From JBFXEO01 sp050180015 (GTDB taxonomy: Bacteria > Bacteroidota > Bacteroidia > Bacteroidales > Tenuifilaceae): 34,706 nucleotides of DNA. The notes below the pieces were generated by a model. It saw only the letters and a list, made by a program, of their open reading frames with translations. It had not been told where the DNA came from and did no database searches. Below, piece by piece: positions 22,349 through 30,753 of the stretch; the stretch's first letter is position 1, and the number at the start of each line of letters is the position of its first letter. The stretch lies in assembly GCA_050180015.1 (NCBI GenBank), contig JBFXEO010000005.1, positions 1 through 34,706 on the forward strand, given 5' to 3'. The position numbers and the translations under genes are program-made.

Positions 22349-23611
22349 ATGATAACTATTGATAGCTACAACTTTAATGGCAAAAAGGCCATTGTCAGGG
22401 TTGACTTTAACGTACCCCTCGATAAAAAGACCTTTGAGGTTACCGATGATACCCGCATTCGCGGAGCACTTCCAACCATCAAGAAAATATTAAAGGATGG
22501 CGGTTCGGCAATTCTGATGTCGCACCTTGGCCGTCCCGATGGCAAACCACAGGATAAATACTCGTTGAAGCACGTAATTCCTGCCATCGAGAAGAATTTA
22601 GGCATGAAGGTGAAGTTTGCCTTGGACTGCATGGGCGAAGAAACCAGGAAAATGGCACAGGATTTAAAAGCCGGCGAAGTTCTTGTTTTGGAAAACCTGA
22701 GATTCTATGAGGAAGAAGAAGGTAAGCCATACAGTTTACCGGAGGATGCAACCGAAGAGCAAAAGAAAGAAGCCAAAGCAAAAGTAAAGGAAAGCCAAAA
22801 GAATTTCGTTAAGCAGTTGGCTAGCTATGCCGATTGTTACGTGAACGATGCTTTTGGAACCGCCCACCGCGCACATGCCTCAACGGCATTGATTGCAGCC
22901 AGTTTCCCCAACAACAGCATGTTTGGTTACCTTATCAACAGCGAGTTAAACGCTATGGATAAAGTGCTAAAAGCTGCCGAAAAACCATTCACTGCAATTA
23001 TGGGCGGTGCAAAGGTTTCCGATAAAATTCTAATTATTGAAAATCTTTTAGATAGAGTAGATAATTTGATCATTGGCGGGGGGATGACCTATACTTTTGT
23101 TAAAGCACAGGGCGGTAAAATTGGAAAGTCTATTTGCGAAGAAGATAAATTGGATTTGGCAAAAGAACTTTTGGCAAAAGCAAAAGCCAAAGGTGTTAAC
23201 GTTTACCTGCCGGTTGATGCCGTTAATGCCGATGCTTTTGATGCAAATGCCAACACTCAAATTACTGCAATTGATCAAACTCCCGACGGTTGGATGGGTT
23301 TAGATATTGGCCCTGAATCAACTAAAAAACTGGCCAAAGTAATTTCTGAGTCTAAAACGATTCTTTGGAATGGCCCAATGGGTGTATTTGAAATGGAAAA
23401 GTTTGCCCATGGAACATCCGAAATTGCCAAGGCAATTGCCGAGGCAACCGGTAAGGGTGCGTTCAGCCTCGTTGGTGGTGGCGATTCCGTTGCTGCTGTT
23501 AATAAAAACAAATTGGCCGATAAAGTTTCATACGTTTCAACCGGTGGCGGTGCCATGCTGGAATACATGGAAGGTAAGGAACTTCCGGGAGTTAAGGCTA
23601 TCCGAGGATAG
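22349..23611 (+). CDS. pgk: Phosphoglycerate kinase
   Basis: 420 residues. Transfers phosphate from 1,3-bisphosphoglycerate to ADP in glycolysis. Substrate motifs: KAIVRVDFNVPLD (residues 12-24), DDTRIRGALPTIK, SHLGRPDGKP and DCYVNDAFGTAHRAHAST. The hinge and nucleotide part includes FTAIMGGAKVSDKILIIENLLDRVDNLIIGGGMTYTF, with ILWNGPMGVFEMEKFAHGT and GGGDSVAAVNK near the end. The acidic insert EEEEGKPYSLPEDATEEQKKEAKAKVKE (about 125-150) lengthens the protein over the E. coli form. It is a single gene; the LuxE-like gene downstream has its own -7 box. Confidence 0.97.
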   Translation: MITIDSYNFNGKKAIVRVDFNVPLDKKTFEVTDDTRIRGALPTIKKILKDGGSAILMSHLGRPDGKPQDKYSLKHVIPAIEKNLGMKVKFALDCMGEETRKMAQDLKAGEVLVLENLRFYEEEEGKPYSLPEDATEEQKKEAKAKVKESQKNFVKQLASYADCYVNDAFGTAHRAHASTALIAASFPNNSMFGYLINSELNAMDKVLKAAEKPFTAIMGGAKVSDKILIIENLLDRVDNLIIGGGMTYTFVKAQGGKIGKSICEEDKLDLAKELLAKAKAKGVNVYLPVDAVNADAFDANANTQITAIDQTPDGWMGLDIGPESTKKLAKVISESKTILWNGPMGVFEMEKFAHGTSEIAKAIAEATGKGAFSLVGGGDSVAAVNKNKLADKVSYVSTGGGAMLEYMEGKELPGVKAIRG

Positions 23612-23623
23612 TATAAATTATTA

Positions 23624-23631
23624 TAACTTTG
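23624..23631 (+). promoter_or_regulatory. Candidate -7 element for the LuxE-like gene
   Basis: TAACTTTG, a full TAnnTTTG match, 12 bases after the pgk stop and 48 bases before the ATG at 23680. Confidence 0.45.
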
Positions 23632-23679
23632 TAACCCTGTCAGAATTTAATTTCGGGCAGGGTTATGTTGTTTTAAACG

Positions 23680-24663
23680 ATGGACATTAAATCCAGAATA
23701 TTCAATATTCTCACATTGGAGGAATTTCAAGAAATTGCTCTTGACATTTTTCGTTTTCAATACAACAACGTAAAAGTTTACCACGATTACGTTTCTCTGC
23801 TCGGCGTAGTCCCCGATAAGGTCGAAACAATCGAGGAAATTCCATTTTTACCAATTCAGTTTTTTAAAACGCACAACGTTATAGTCAATAACCAATCACC
23901 CCAAATTACATTTACCAGCAGCGGAACTACGGGGAACGAAACTAGTAAGCATTTGGTTTCCGACAAATCACTATACATTGATAGTTTTACAAAAGGATTT
24001 GAACTATTTTACGGAAATCCAGGTGATTACTGCATTCTTGCTCTTTTGCCTTCTTATTTAGAGCGAACAGGTTCATCGTTGGTTTTTATGGTTGATGAGT
24101 TGATTCGACAAACCAAAAATTCTAATAGTGGGTTCTTTTTAAATCAATACGATGAGTTGATACGAATACTTTCTGATATTGATAGTAAAGGGGAAAAATG
24201 CCTACTGATTGGAGTAAGTTTTGCACTGCTCGATATTGCTGAAAAATATCACCTAAACCTTGAAAATATCATTGTAATGGAGACCGGTGGAATGAAGGGC
24301 CGCCGTAAGGAAATCATTCGGAACGAGTTGCATGGCATTCTCTGCAATGCTTTTGGTGTTGGTGCAATTCATTCTGAGTATGGAATGACAGAATTACTAT
24401 CGCAGGCATACTCCAATGGCAATGGCATTTTCCGTTGTCCGCCGTGGATGAAGGTTCTGGTACGCGACCTGTACGATCCGCTGAGTTCAAAATCAACAGG
24501 AAGTAGTGGGGCAATAAATATTATTGATTTGGCGAATATAAATTCGTGTGCTTTTATCCAAACCCAAGATCTTGGTAAACTTTTTGGCGATGGTAGTTTC
24601 GAGGTTTTAGGTAGAATGGGCAATGCCCCGGTCCGGGGGTGTAATTTGCTGGTTTACGAATAA
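23680..24663 (+). CDS. LuxE-like acyl-protein synthetase / adenylating enzyme
   Basis: 327 residues. It resembles the LuxE (PF04443) branch of the adenylate-forming superfamily. The phosphate-binding loop TFTSSGTTGNETSKHLVS lies at about 78-95, and the adenine-region SEYGMTELLSQAYSNG is near 230-245, followed by PWMKVLVRDLYDP. The N-terminal part has EIPFLPIQFFKTHNV, which is typical of LuxE. LuxE activates fatty acids in bioluminescence, but no luxC, luxD or luxAB is nearby, so the acyl substrate here is unknown. The protein is shorter than full acyl-CoA synthetases and lacks a separate C-terminal subdomain. It probably activates a carboxylate as acyl-AMP. It is convergent with the lolC/E-type gene. 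Confidence 0.78.
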   Translation: MDIKSRIFNILTLEEFQEIALDIFRFQYNNVKVYHDYVSLLGVVPDKVETIEEIPFLPIQFFKTHNVIVNNQSPQITFTSSGTTGNETSKHLVSDKSLYIDSFTKGFELFYGNPGDYCILALLPSYLERTGSSLVFMVDELIRQTKNSNSGFFLNQYDELIRILSDIDSKGEKCLLIGVSFALLDIAEKYHLNLENIIVMETGGMKGRRKEIIRNELHGILCNAFGVGAIHSEYGMTELLSQAYSNGNGIFRCPPWMKVLVRDLYDPLSSKSTGSSGAINIIDLANINSCAFIQTQDLGKLFGDGSFEVLGRMGNAPVRGCNLLVYE

Positions 24664-24686
24664 TACTTTTTTTTCTTAGAATCTTT

Positions 24687-25910
24687 CTACTCGTCGGTGC
24701 TTAGTATCTGCTTAGTTATTATCCGTACCGGAAACCGGGCAGTTATGTAGGCAATGGTAAGTACCACCAGCAATATCAAAGCAATATCGGGAAGTTGAAT
24801 GTCAACAGGGTAAGCATCAATAATAAAGTTTCCCCTCCCTTCCAGCTTAATCAGCTTAAAGGTGATCTGCAGCCAGCAAACCAAAAGGCCCAGTAACGTT
24901 CCGATTATTGATCCGCCAGCAGATATGAGCATTCCCTCGGCAAGGAATATTTTGCGGATTAAATCGTTGTCGGCTCCAAGGCTGCGGAGTGTTTCAACGT
25001 CTTTTCGCTTTTCAATTATCAGCATCGATAGCGACCCAACTATATTGAACGAGGCAATTATCAGGATAAGCGTAAGAATCAGCCCAATGGCAAATTTCTC
25101 CGATTTCATGGTACGGTAAAGCGATTCGTTCTGCTGGTAACGGTTTTGTACCCTGAAATCTTTCCCAATTATCTGCTCAACTTCCCGTTTCAGTTTTTCC
25201 GAATCGTATCCCTTGGTTGCCTTTATTTCCACTGATGTTACCATGGTTGAATCGTAATTCAGCAGCGTCCGGACAAACTCAACGGGCGATACTATGTATT
25301 GCGTATCGAAATCCTGCTCAATGGCAAATACCCCGGAGGGCATGATGTCCCGACGTACAAAAGCCGATTCGATGGATAATGTGGCCTTACCGCGTTTGGG
25401 CATATATACCGAAATCGGATCGAAGTGCGCGAGACTTGCATTGAGGTAGTAACCAACGCCCTGCCCTATAATTGCCATAGGTTGACTTCCCATCCAAAGC
25501 TTAAATTCGCCATCAACAAGCATGGTGTCAATCCCCGTTAAATTGCCGTAATTCCGGCTAACACCCTTGATAATGCCAATGTGTTGCTTTTTGTTGTACC
25601 GGAACAGGGCATTTTCCTCAACAACCTCGGCAAAAACAGCAACGCCTCTGAGTTGACGTATTTTATCGAAATCGGCGGTTGCAACGCTGAAAACTTTGCC
25701 CTGGCGCGGGAGAATTTTTACATCGGAATCGATGCTGGAGTATAGCTTGCCTATCAACGTATCAAACCCATTAAAAACCGACAGCACAATTACCAACGCC
25801 ATAACACCCGTAGCTACGCCAACCAGCGATATTATGGAAATAATGTTGATGATGTTATGCGATTTTTTTGCAAACAGGTAACGTCGCGCTATGTAGAATG
25901 GAAGGTGCAT
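24687..25910 (-). CDS. LolC/LolE-type ABC transporter permease (FtsX family)
   Basis: 407 residues. It has an N-terminal membrane helix at about 20-45 (NIINIISIISLVGVATGVMALVIVLSVFNGF), a large periplasmic MacB-like core domain (about 48-265), and three C-terminal helices (about 273-300, 325-348 and 370-393), with the FtsX segment FNIVGSLSMLIIEKRKDVETLRSLGA between helices 2 and 3. LolC/E works with the ATPase LolD to release lipoproteins from the inner membrane; the ATPase is not in view. It sits downstream of rbfA and the methyltransferase on the same strand, with a 170-base gap. Assignment to LolC versus LolE is not possible by eye. Confidence 0.87.
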   Translation of the reverse strand: MHLPFYIARRYLFAKKSHNIINIISIISLVGVATGVMALVIVLSVFNGFDTLIGKLYSSIDSDVKILPRQGKVFSVATADFDKIRQLRGVAVFAEVVEENALFRYNKKQHIGIIKGVSRNYGNLTGIDTMLVDGEFKLWMGSQPMAIIGQGVGYYLNASLAHFDPISVYMPKRGKATLSIESAFVRRDIMPSGVFAIEQDFDTQYIVSPVEFVRTLLNYDSTMVTSVEIKATKGYDSEKLKREVEQIIGKDFRVQNRYQQNESLYRTMKSEKFAIGLILTLILIIASFNIVGSLSMLIIEKRKDVETLRSLGADNDLIRKIFLAEGMLISAGGSIIGTLLGLLVCWLQITFKLIKLEGRGNFIIDAYPVDIQLPDIALILLVVLTIAYITARFPVRIITKQILSTDE

Positions 25911-26080
25911 TTTTAGCTGGTATTTTTTGGGTAGCTTTTATATGAGGTTGTTTTTACTGGTCATGCTGAACGTTCGCCAGAATATTACTGCTGGGCTGGC
26001 CATAAAAAATCTGTATTTCGCATAAATATCCCCAGCTACGCTTGGGGTAACAATGTTCATCATCATTCACTGTTCAATAC
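25911..26080. other. Intergenic spacer with an interspersed repeat
   Basis: A GGTCATGCTGAACG segment near 25949-25962 and, about 65 bases later, CCCCAGCTACGCTTGGGG (near 26030-26047) look like the two ends of a decayed intergenic repeat. The first end resembles the repeat found before folB. No gene or promoter is clear. Confidence 0.35.
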
Positions 26081-26854
26081 TCACCGGGGCTTCCTGCAAA
26101 CATACAATATTTCATCCTTGGGCAAAGCGTACCGTTCAACCAAGCTGGCTGGTAACGTTTTCACAAAATCATTCTCATCAACCATAAAACCCGCGCGGCG
26201 TAAACGTTCCCCGTAATCTCGGCCATAAAGCCGTAAATGATCGCGTTGTTGGTAGTATTTCTCGCGGAGTTCCGGGGTGTTGATTGCCGGGTCTTCCAGC
26301 GTTTTTTCCATCGATAAATCCATGGGCACCTGCAGAATGGCAAATCCCCCGGGTTTAAGTACCCGGTAAATTTCCCGCATGGCAGCAAGGTCAGAATCGA
26401 CATGCTCCAAAACGTGATTGCATATAACCACATCAAACTGCGACTCGGGGAAAGGTATTGCCTGAACATCCATTTTTACATCGGCCCAGGGCGATAGCAA
26501 ATCGGCAGTAACGTATTCCAGATTTTTAAGCTTCTGGAAATGTTTCAGAAAGCAGTATTCCGGTGCAATATGAAGAACCTTTTGTGGTGCTGTAAAAAAG
26601 TTGGTTTTATCGCGCAGGTAAAGCCAAATTAGCCGGTGACGCTCCAGCGACATGGAGTGCGGTGCCAGTGCGTTTCCTCTCACACTTGTTCGTCCGTAGG
26701 GAAGCAGCTTGCGGTATTTTTTGCCAGAAATAGGATCTTCAAATTTGTTGCCCTTGTAGAATATTCCAATGGTTTTAAGCCCAAAGGCTGCAAACCGCTG
26801 AAGGTGATGGCGGGGGATAAATCGGGTGGTAAACGATACAAAAAACTTAATCAT
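26081..26854 (-). CDS. Class I SAM-dependent methyltransferase
   Basis: 257 residues. The core fold is readable: a variant motif I (VLHIAPEYCFLKHF), an acidic strand-2 region (EYVTADLLSPWADVKMDVQAIPFPESQFDVVICNHVLEHVDSD) and MREIYRVLKPGGFAILQVPMD. The typical motif I glycines (GxGxG) are not present, so SAM binding relies on a changed loop. The N-terminal 80 residues (GISGKKYRKLLPYGR-like, RLIWLYLRD) are characteristic of a Bacteroidota family found beside rbfA. Substrate unknown. The gene lies 3 bases after rbfA, so the two are cotranscribed. Confidence 0.82.
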   Translation of the reverse strand: MIKFFVSFTTRFIPRHHLQRFAAFGLKTIGIFYKGNKFEDPISGKKYRKLLPYGRTSVRGNALAPHSMSLERHRLIWLYLRDKTNFFTAPQKVLHIAPEYCFLKHFQKLKNLEYVTADLLSPWADVKMDVQAIPFPESQFDVVICNHVLEHVDSDLAAMREIYRVLKPGGFAILQVPMDLSMEKTLEDPAINTPELREKYYQQRDHLRLYGRDYGERLRRAGFMVDENDFVKTLPASLVERYALPKDEILYVCRKPR

Positions 26855-26857
26855 GGG

Positions 26858-27196
26858 TTACTGGTTTAGCAAGCGGTCAATATTTTCTATGTAATCCAGC
26901 GAGTCATCAACAAAAAAAGCCAGCTCAGGAATAATTCTCAGCTGATGTCTTACCCGTTTGCCAAGCTCCATGCGCAACGTTTTAACCTGATGCCTTATAA
27001 GCTCAAGGGTTGTATCGCTTCCCGGCGTAGGGAAAATACTAACATAAACCTTTGCCAATGCTAAATCGGGGCTAACCCGAACCTGTGTTATTGTTATCAT
27101 TTTTCCGGGGAATAGCGCTGCACCCTCGCGCTGAAAAATCTCCCCAAGGTCTTTTTGTATCAGCCGCGCAACCTTTTGCAGCCTGGTTCCGTCCAT
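26858..27196 (-). CDS. rbfA: Ribosome-binding factor A
   Basis: 112 residues, normal for the family. It binds the 30S subunit precursor near helix 1 of 16S rRNA and aids maturation. It is a KH-like fold, with N-terminal RLQKVARLIQKDLGEIFQRE, the middle ITITQVRVSPDLALAKVYVSIFP and C-terminal LRMELGKRVRHQLRIIPELAFFVDDSLDY. It is the first gene of a minus-strand run with the methyltransferase and perhaps the permease. A good TATCTTTG box lies 19 bases before the start. Confidence 0.96.
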   Translation of the reverse strand: MDGTRLQKVARLIQKDLGEIFQREGAALFPGKMITITQVRVSPDLALAKVYVSIFPTPGSDTTLELIRHQVKTLRMELGKRVRHQLRIIPELAFFVDDSLDYIENIDRLLNQ

Positions 27197-27214
27197 AGTT
27201 TCTTAACTTTTTTA

Positions 27215-27243
27215 CAAAGATACTCAATAAAGTAATAAGCAAT
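27215..27243 (-). promoter_or_regulatory. Promoter of rbfA
   Basis: On the minus strand ATTG, a 17-base spacer, then TATCTTTG; the -7 box is a full match and the -33 box has one mismatch. It ends 19 bases upstream of the rbfA ATG. Confidence 0.55.
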
Positions 27244-27333
27244 GGGTGATTAGCTAATAGTTAAGCGTTGGAAGGTAAATATTAAAAGGTAAAACCGAAA
27301 AGATCGTTTGACATTGGAGCGTGAAATCCAATG

Positions 27334-27450
27334 CTATTTAGCGGCCCAATTTCCTAGCTGGTTATGTTGGGAAAACTCAATGCCCCATATTTCCTGTGCG
27401 CTAAGCGTGCCGCTAAACATCATTGCTAGAATCCGGGGTTTGTTTTCCAT
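27334..27450 (-). CDS. Possible small protein or gene remnant
   Basis: A 38-residue frame beginning MENKPRILAMMF and ending GNWAAK, with varied, protein-like composition (two Trp, mixed charges). The hairpin at 27312-27333 starts directly after its stop codon, like a terminator. No homologous family is recognised, and no promoter match is found upstream. After the TAG the same frame stays open for about 26 further codons, so this may be a decayed fragment. Listed as a weak candidate only. Confidence 0.22.
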   Translation of the reverse strand: MENKPRILAMMFSGTLSAQEIWGIEFSQHNQLGNWAAK

Positions 27451-27549
27451 TGGGGTATGGAGTCGGAAATTAATTTAGTTTTCCTACTATTTACTGTCAG
27501 CGAACAACAAGTAGCTAAAATAAGTTACTTTGTAAAAATTTGAAAGCAG

Positions 27550-29451
27550 ATGAAAAATTATAGATATTGTGATACCCTCAGCGAGTATAAAAGACGCCAA
27601 AGCCTTGAGGTAAATATTGGCGGAATACCGCTTGGTAGGGACAATCCCGTTCGCGTTCAAACCATGACAAACACCAACACAAATAACACACAGGCCACGG
27701 TTGAGCAATGTATTCGCGCTGTACAGTCTGGCTCCGAGTTCGTTCGTATTACCACGCAGGGGGTTAAGGAGGCTGCAAATCTTGAGAATATCAAGCGTGA
27801 GCTGATAAACAGGGGATACACTGTTCCTCTTGTTGCCGATGTTCACTTTAACCCGGCGGCAGCACTTGAAGCCGCAAAGCACGTGGAGAAGGTTCGTATA
27901 AATCCGGGCAACTTTGCCGATCCTCGTGCAAAATTTCAGCATTTTGATTATACCGATGATGAGTATGCACAGGAATTACTTAACATCGAGGGGAAATTAA
28001 TCCCGCTGCTTCAAACGTGTAGCTGCCGCAAGGTGGCACTTCGGATTGGTGTCAATCACGGTTCTTTGTCCGATAGAATTATGAGTCGATATGGCGATAC
28101 TCCGGAAGGTATGGTGGAATCGGCCCTGGAATTTTTGCAGATTTGCAAAAAGCATAATTTCAACAGCGTTGTAATTTCCATGAAATCGAGCAATACGCGG
28201 GTTATGGTTCATGCCGTCAGGTTGCTTGTAAGTAGAATGGATGCCGAGGATATGCACTATCCTTTGCATTTAGGCGTTACCGAGGCTGGCGACGGCGAGG
28301 ATGGCCGAATAAAATCGGCAGTGGGCATAGGAACTCTCCTTGCCGATGGGATTGGCGATACAATTCGTGTTTCGCTTACCGAGGAACCTGAACTCGAAAT
28401 TCCCGTTGCACAAAAGCTGGTTTCATATTTCAGCAACCGGAAAACAAACCCGGTAATTCCCTCGATAGATAAACTCCCGTATAATCCGTTTACATACTCT
28501 CGTCGCGAGACAAATTGGGTTGGTAACATAGGTTCAAATAACCCTCCGGTTGTTATTGCCAATCTCTCAAACATAAGGGATATTACAGAGCAGTACATAA
28601 ATTCATGGGGCTGGCATTACAATTCTCAAAATAAAACTTGGCTAAGAAACGATATTGCTGCCGATTACTTCTTAGTTGATAGCGTGGGAAAATTTGGAAC
28701 TATTCGGATTGATGGCTTACCCGTTATATCTCCAGAATCGGCAGAAAACATGGTTAAAGACACCGTGGAGTATAAATTTTCTGGCAGTGGTACATCGAAA
28801 GTCTTTGTTCGTCTTAATTATGCCGATTTGGGTGATGAAGAATTTTTGGAGTTAATCAAGGGTGACCTCAATGTGGTACTCTTGTTGGAGACTAGCAATG
28901 GCAATGGCTTTGCCGAGCAGCGTGCTGCTTTTATTAGATTGATGGAGAATGGCATTAAATCACCGGTAATAATTCACCGCGAATATTCCGACTCCGACAA
29001 GGAAAGTTTTCAGTTGAAGGCCGCGTCGGATGCCGGCGCTTTGCTTATCGATGGTTTAGGCGATGGCATTATGCTCACGGCTCCGGTAGTTAACGATACC
29101 GATATTTGCTCCACGGCGTTTACCATTCTGCAAGCTGCACGCACAAGAATTTCAAAAACCGAATACATCTCGTGTCCCGGTTGTGGCCGAACGCTATTTA
29201 ACCTGCAGCAAACGCTGCAAAAGGTAAAGGCATCCACATTGCAGCTAAAGGGCCTGAAAATTGGGGTGATGGGCTGCATTGTGAATGGTCCCGGCGAAAT
29301 GGCCGATGCCGATTACGGCTATGTTGGTGCTGGGCCGGGGCGAATTACGCTGTATAAAGGAAAAGAGATTGTACAAAAGAACATTCCCGAGGAAAATGCA
29401 ATCGATGAACTCATTAATCTTATTAAAGTTAATGGCGATTGGCGCGAATGA
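27550..29451 (+). CDS. ispG: 4-hydroxy-3-methylbut-2-enyl-diphosphate synthase (large type)
   Basis: 633 residues. Converts methylerythritol cyclodiphosphate to HMBPP in the MEP isoprenoid pathway, using a [4Fe-4S] cluster and reduced ferredoxin or flavodoxin. The TIM-barrel half (about 20-290) starts VNIGGIPLGRDNPVRVQTMTNTNT and includes VPLVADVHFNPAAALEAA and KVRINPGNF. An inserted domain of roughly 250 residues, as in plants, Chlamydia and Bacteroidota, separates it from the C-terminal cluster domain. The ligands are in ISCPGCGRTLFNLQ and MGCIVNGPGEMADADYGYVG. It is a single gene; a near-consensus -7 box (TTACTTTG, 27525-27532) precedes it. Confidence 0.96.
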   Translation: MKNYRYCDTLSEYKRRQSLEVNIGGIPLGRDNPVRVQTMTNTNTNNTQATVEQCIRAVQSGSEFVRITTQGVKEAANLENIKRELINRGYTVPLVADVHFNPAAALEAAKHVEKVRINPGNFADPRAKFQHFDYTDDEYAQELLNIEGKLIPLLQTCSCRKVALRIGVNHGSLSDRIMSRYGDTPEGMVESALEFLQICKKHNFNSVVISMKSSNTRVMVHAVRLLVSRMDAEDMHYPLHLGVTEAGDGEDGRIKSAVGIGTLLADGIGDTIRVSLTEEPELEIPVAQKLVSYFSNRKTNPVIPSIDKLPYNPFTYSRRETNWVGNIGSNNPPVVIANLSNIRDITEQYINSWGWHYNSQNKTWLRNDIAADYFLVDSVGKFGTIRIDGLPVISPESAENMVKDTVEYKFSGSGTSKVFVRLNYADLGDEEFLELIKGDLNVVLLLETSNGNGFAEQRAAFIRLMENGIKSPVIIHREYSDSDKESFQLKAASDAGALLIDGLGDGIMLTAPVVNDTDICSTAFTILQAARTRISKTEYISCPGCGRTLFNLQQTLQKVKASTLQLKGLKIGVMGCIVNGPGEMADADYGYVGAGPGRITLYKGKEIVQKNIPEENAIDELINLIKVNGDWRE

Positions 29452-29534
29452 GAGATAATTTCAGTGCTATCTGACCGTTTCAACAGACCCGGGGAACTCC
29501 TCCCATAATTGAATGAGGTTAAAAAAGGGGCATT

Positions 29535-29575
29535 AAGAGACGTATGATTAAGAGACGTATGATTATACGTCTCTT
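29535..29575. repeat. REP-like palindrome with duplicated left arm
   Basis: AAGAGACGTA, the loop TGATTA and TACGTCTCTT make a perfect 10-bp hairpin at 29550-29575. The left arm plus part of the loop (AAGAGACGTATGATT) is present twice in direct repeat, at 29535-29549 and 29550-29564. The core (GACGTATGATTATACGTC) is the same class as the REP units at the right end of the window. It lies between the convergent ispG and sprF genes and may also end their transcripts. Confidence 0.8.
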
Positions 29576-29604
29576 CACAAAAAAACAAAAATATGTCTTT
29601 ACGG

Positions 29605-30600
29605 CTAAAACCTATTCAACCAGCGGTAACGGCGGGCACTATCGCCAATCTTCAGTCCAATCATTAATTCGTGCGAACCTCCCCTTCCCAGTGTAGATAC
29701 ATCGTTAAAGTTGTAGTCAAAAGCATATCCAAAGTAGAATTGCTGGTAACGTACACCAAACATGGTAACTATTGCCCCCGACGAACGGAACGAAAGACCC
29801 AGCCAGTAATCCTGCTTAAAGTATCCTTTAATATTAAAATCAGTGCCAAACTGCATTCGCTCATTGGTGGTAAAAAGTATTGATGGTTCTACGGCATAAT
29901 CGCTTCGGTAGGGTTCAATACGATATCCGCCAACAATGTAGTATTGCCTTAAAAGGCGGTAAGCCGTTTCGGCGTTTCCGCTACCAAACTGTATGGCACT
30001 CTGAAAAAGCGATGTAGCCGAAAGTCCTGCATAAAAATTGCTTTTGCTAACCAGTATGCCCACGTTGGCATCGGGTGCAAATTTTGATGTTTTACCCGTC
30101 AACAAGGGGTCATTAGTTTGCTCGTATCCATCGGCATTGTTAACGCTTGCCTTGAACTGGAATGTTGATACGGACGCACCAAAACTTAGCTGGTAGTCGC
30201 GGATATAGATGTGGTAAGCATAAGTTCCCTGAAACCCGGTACGGTGTATGCGCCCGTTGTTATCGTTAAAAACGAATGCACCCAATCCTACCCGGCCACT
30301 CGGCCGCCGCCGCCGAACCCGGCTCTTTATCAACCGGCTCCGGTTCCTGAAGCTGGTTTTAAGAATACGCGTTTGGGCGCTTAAGGCGTAGGTACTTGGA
30401 GCATCGGAGTAACCGACCCACTGCTGGCGGACTGTTAAGTTTACTGCCGTTACACCCTCGGCACCGGCAACCGCTGGGTTTATCAAATATGCATCGAGCA
30501 TATACTGGCTGTACAGGGGCTGCTGCTGGGCAACTACGCTACCCGCAAAGCACACACCCACCATTAAACCCGTTAACCCTATTTGCCTTTTCAGTTTCAT
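29605..30600 (-). CDS. PorP/SprF-family type IX secretion outer-membrane protein
   Basis: 331 residues. A signal peptide ends near residue 25 (GSVVAQQ). The family opening QQPLYSQYMLDAYLINPAVAGAEG is exact, followed by alternating beta-strands with LGAFVFNDNNGRIHRTGFQGTYAYHI and the terminal MIGLKIGDSARRYRWLNRF, consistent with a 14-stranded-type barrel. Such proteins help type IX cargo with type B C-terminal domains to reach the cell surface, and the gene just upstream encodes such a cargo. An arginine-rich patch (NRSRLIKSRVRRRRPSGR, about 86-103) in an early loop is unusual. It is the last of three same-strand genes. Confidence 0.9.
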   Translation of the reverse strand: MKLKRQIGLTGLMVGVCFAGSVVAQQQPLYSQYMLDAYLINPAVAGAEGVTAVNLTVRQQWVGYSDAPSTYALSAQTRILKTSFRNRSRLIKSRVRRRRPSGRVGLGAFVFNDNNGRIHRTGFQGTYAYHIYIRDYQLSFGASVSTFQFKASVNNADGYEQTNDPLLTGKTSKFAPDANVGILVSKSNFYAGLSATSLFQSAIQFGSGNAETAYRLLRQYYIVGGYRIEPYRSDYAVEPSILFTTNERMQFGTDFNIKGYFKQDYWLGLSFRSSGAIVTMFGVRYQQFYFGYAFDYNFNDVSTLGRGGSHELMIGLKIGDSARRYRWLNRF

Positions 30601-30753
30601 CTTTCTATCCTATACCTTGTCGATAAACCAATAACCGTAACTAAATAACTAGCTTACCATTCTAAATTCCGCCTATAAATGTTAAGCGTTAAACAACAGA
30701 ACGCCCCAACATACCGTCACAAAAACACATCAAAAGCTATAACCCGGTATTAA

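Larger units (their letters stand above)
27197..27549. other. 353-base intergenic region with a small frame and hairpins
   Basis: Between divergent rbfA and ispG. It holds the rbfA promoter, a 38-codon minus-strand frame (27334-27450), a 7-bp hairpin CATTGGA/TCCAATG (27312-27333) directly after that frame, and a long-range inverted pair TTTAGCGGC / GCCGCTAAA (27337-27345 and 27409-27417). No known riboswitch is recognised. Confidence 0.4.

Noticed and set aside
23680..24663. Possible bioluminescence operon
   Set aside because: Only a LuxE-like gene is present; no luciferase, reductase or transferase genes adjoin it.
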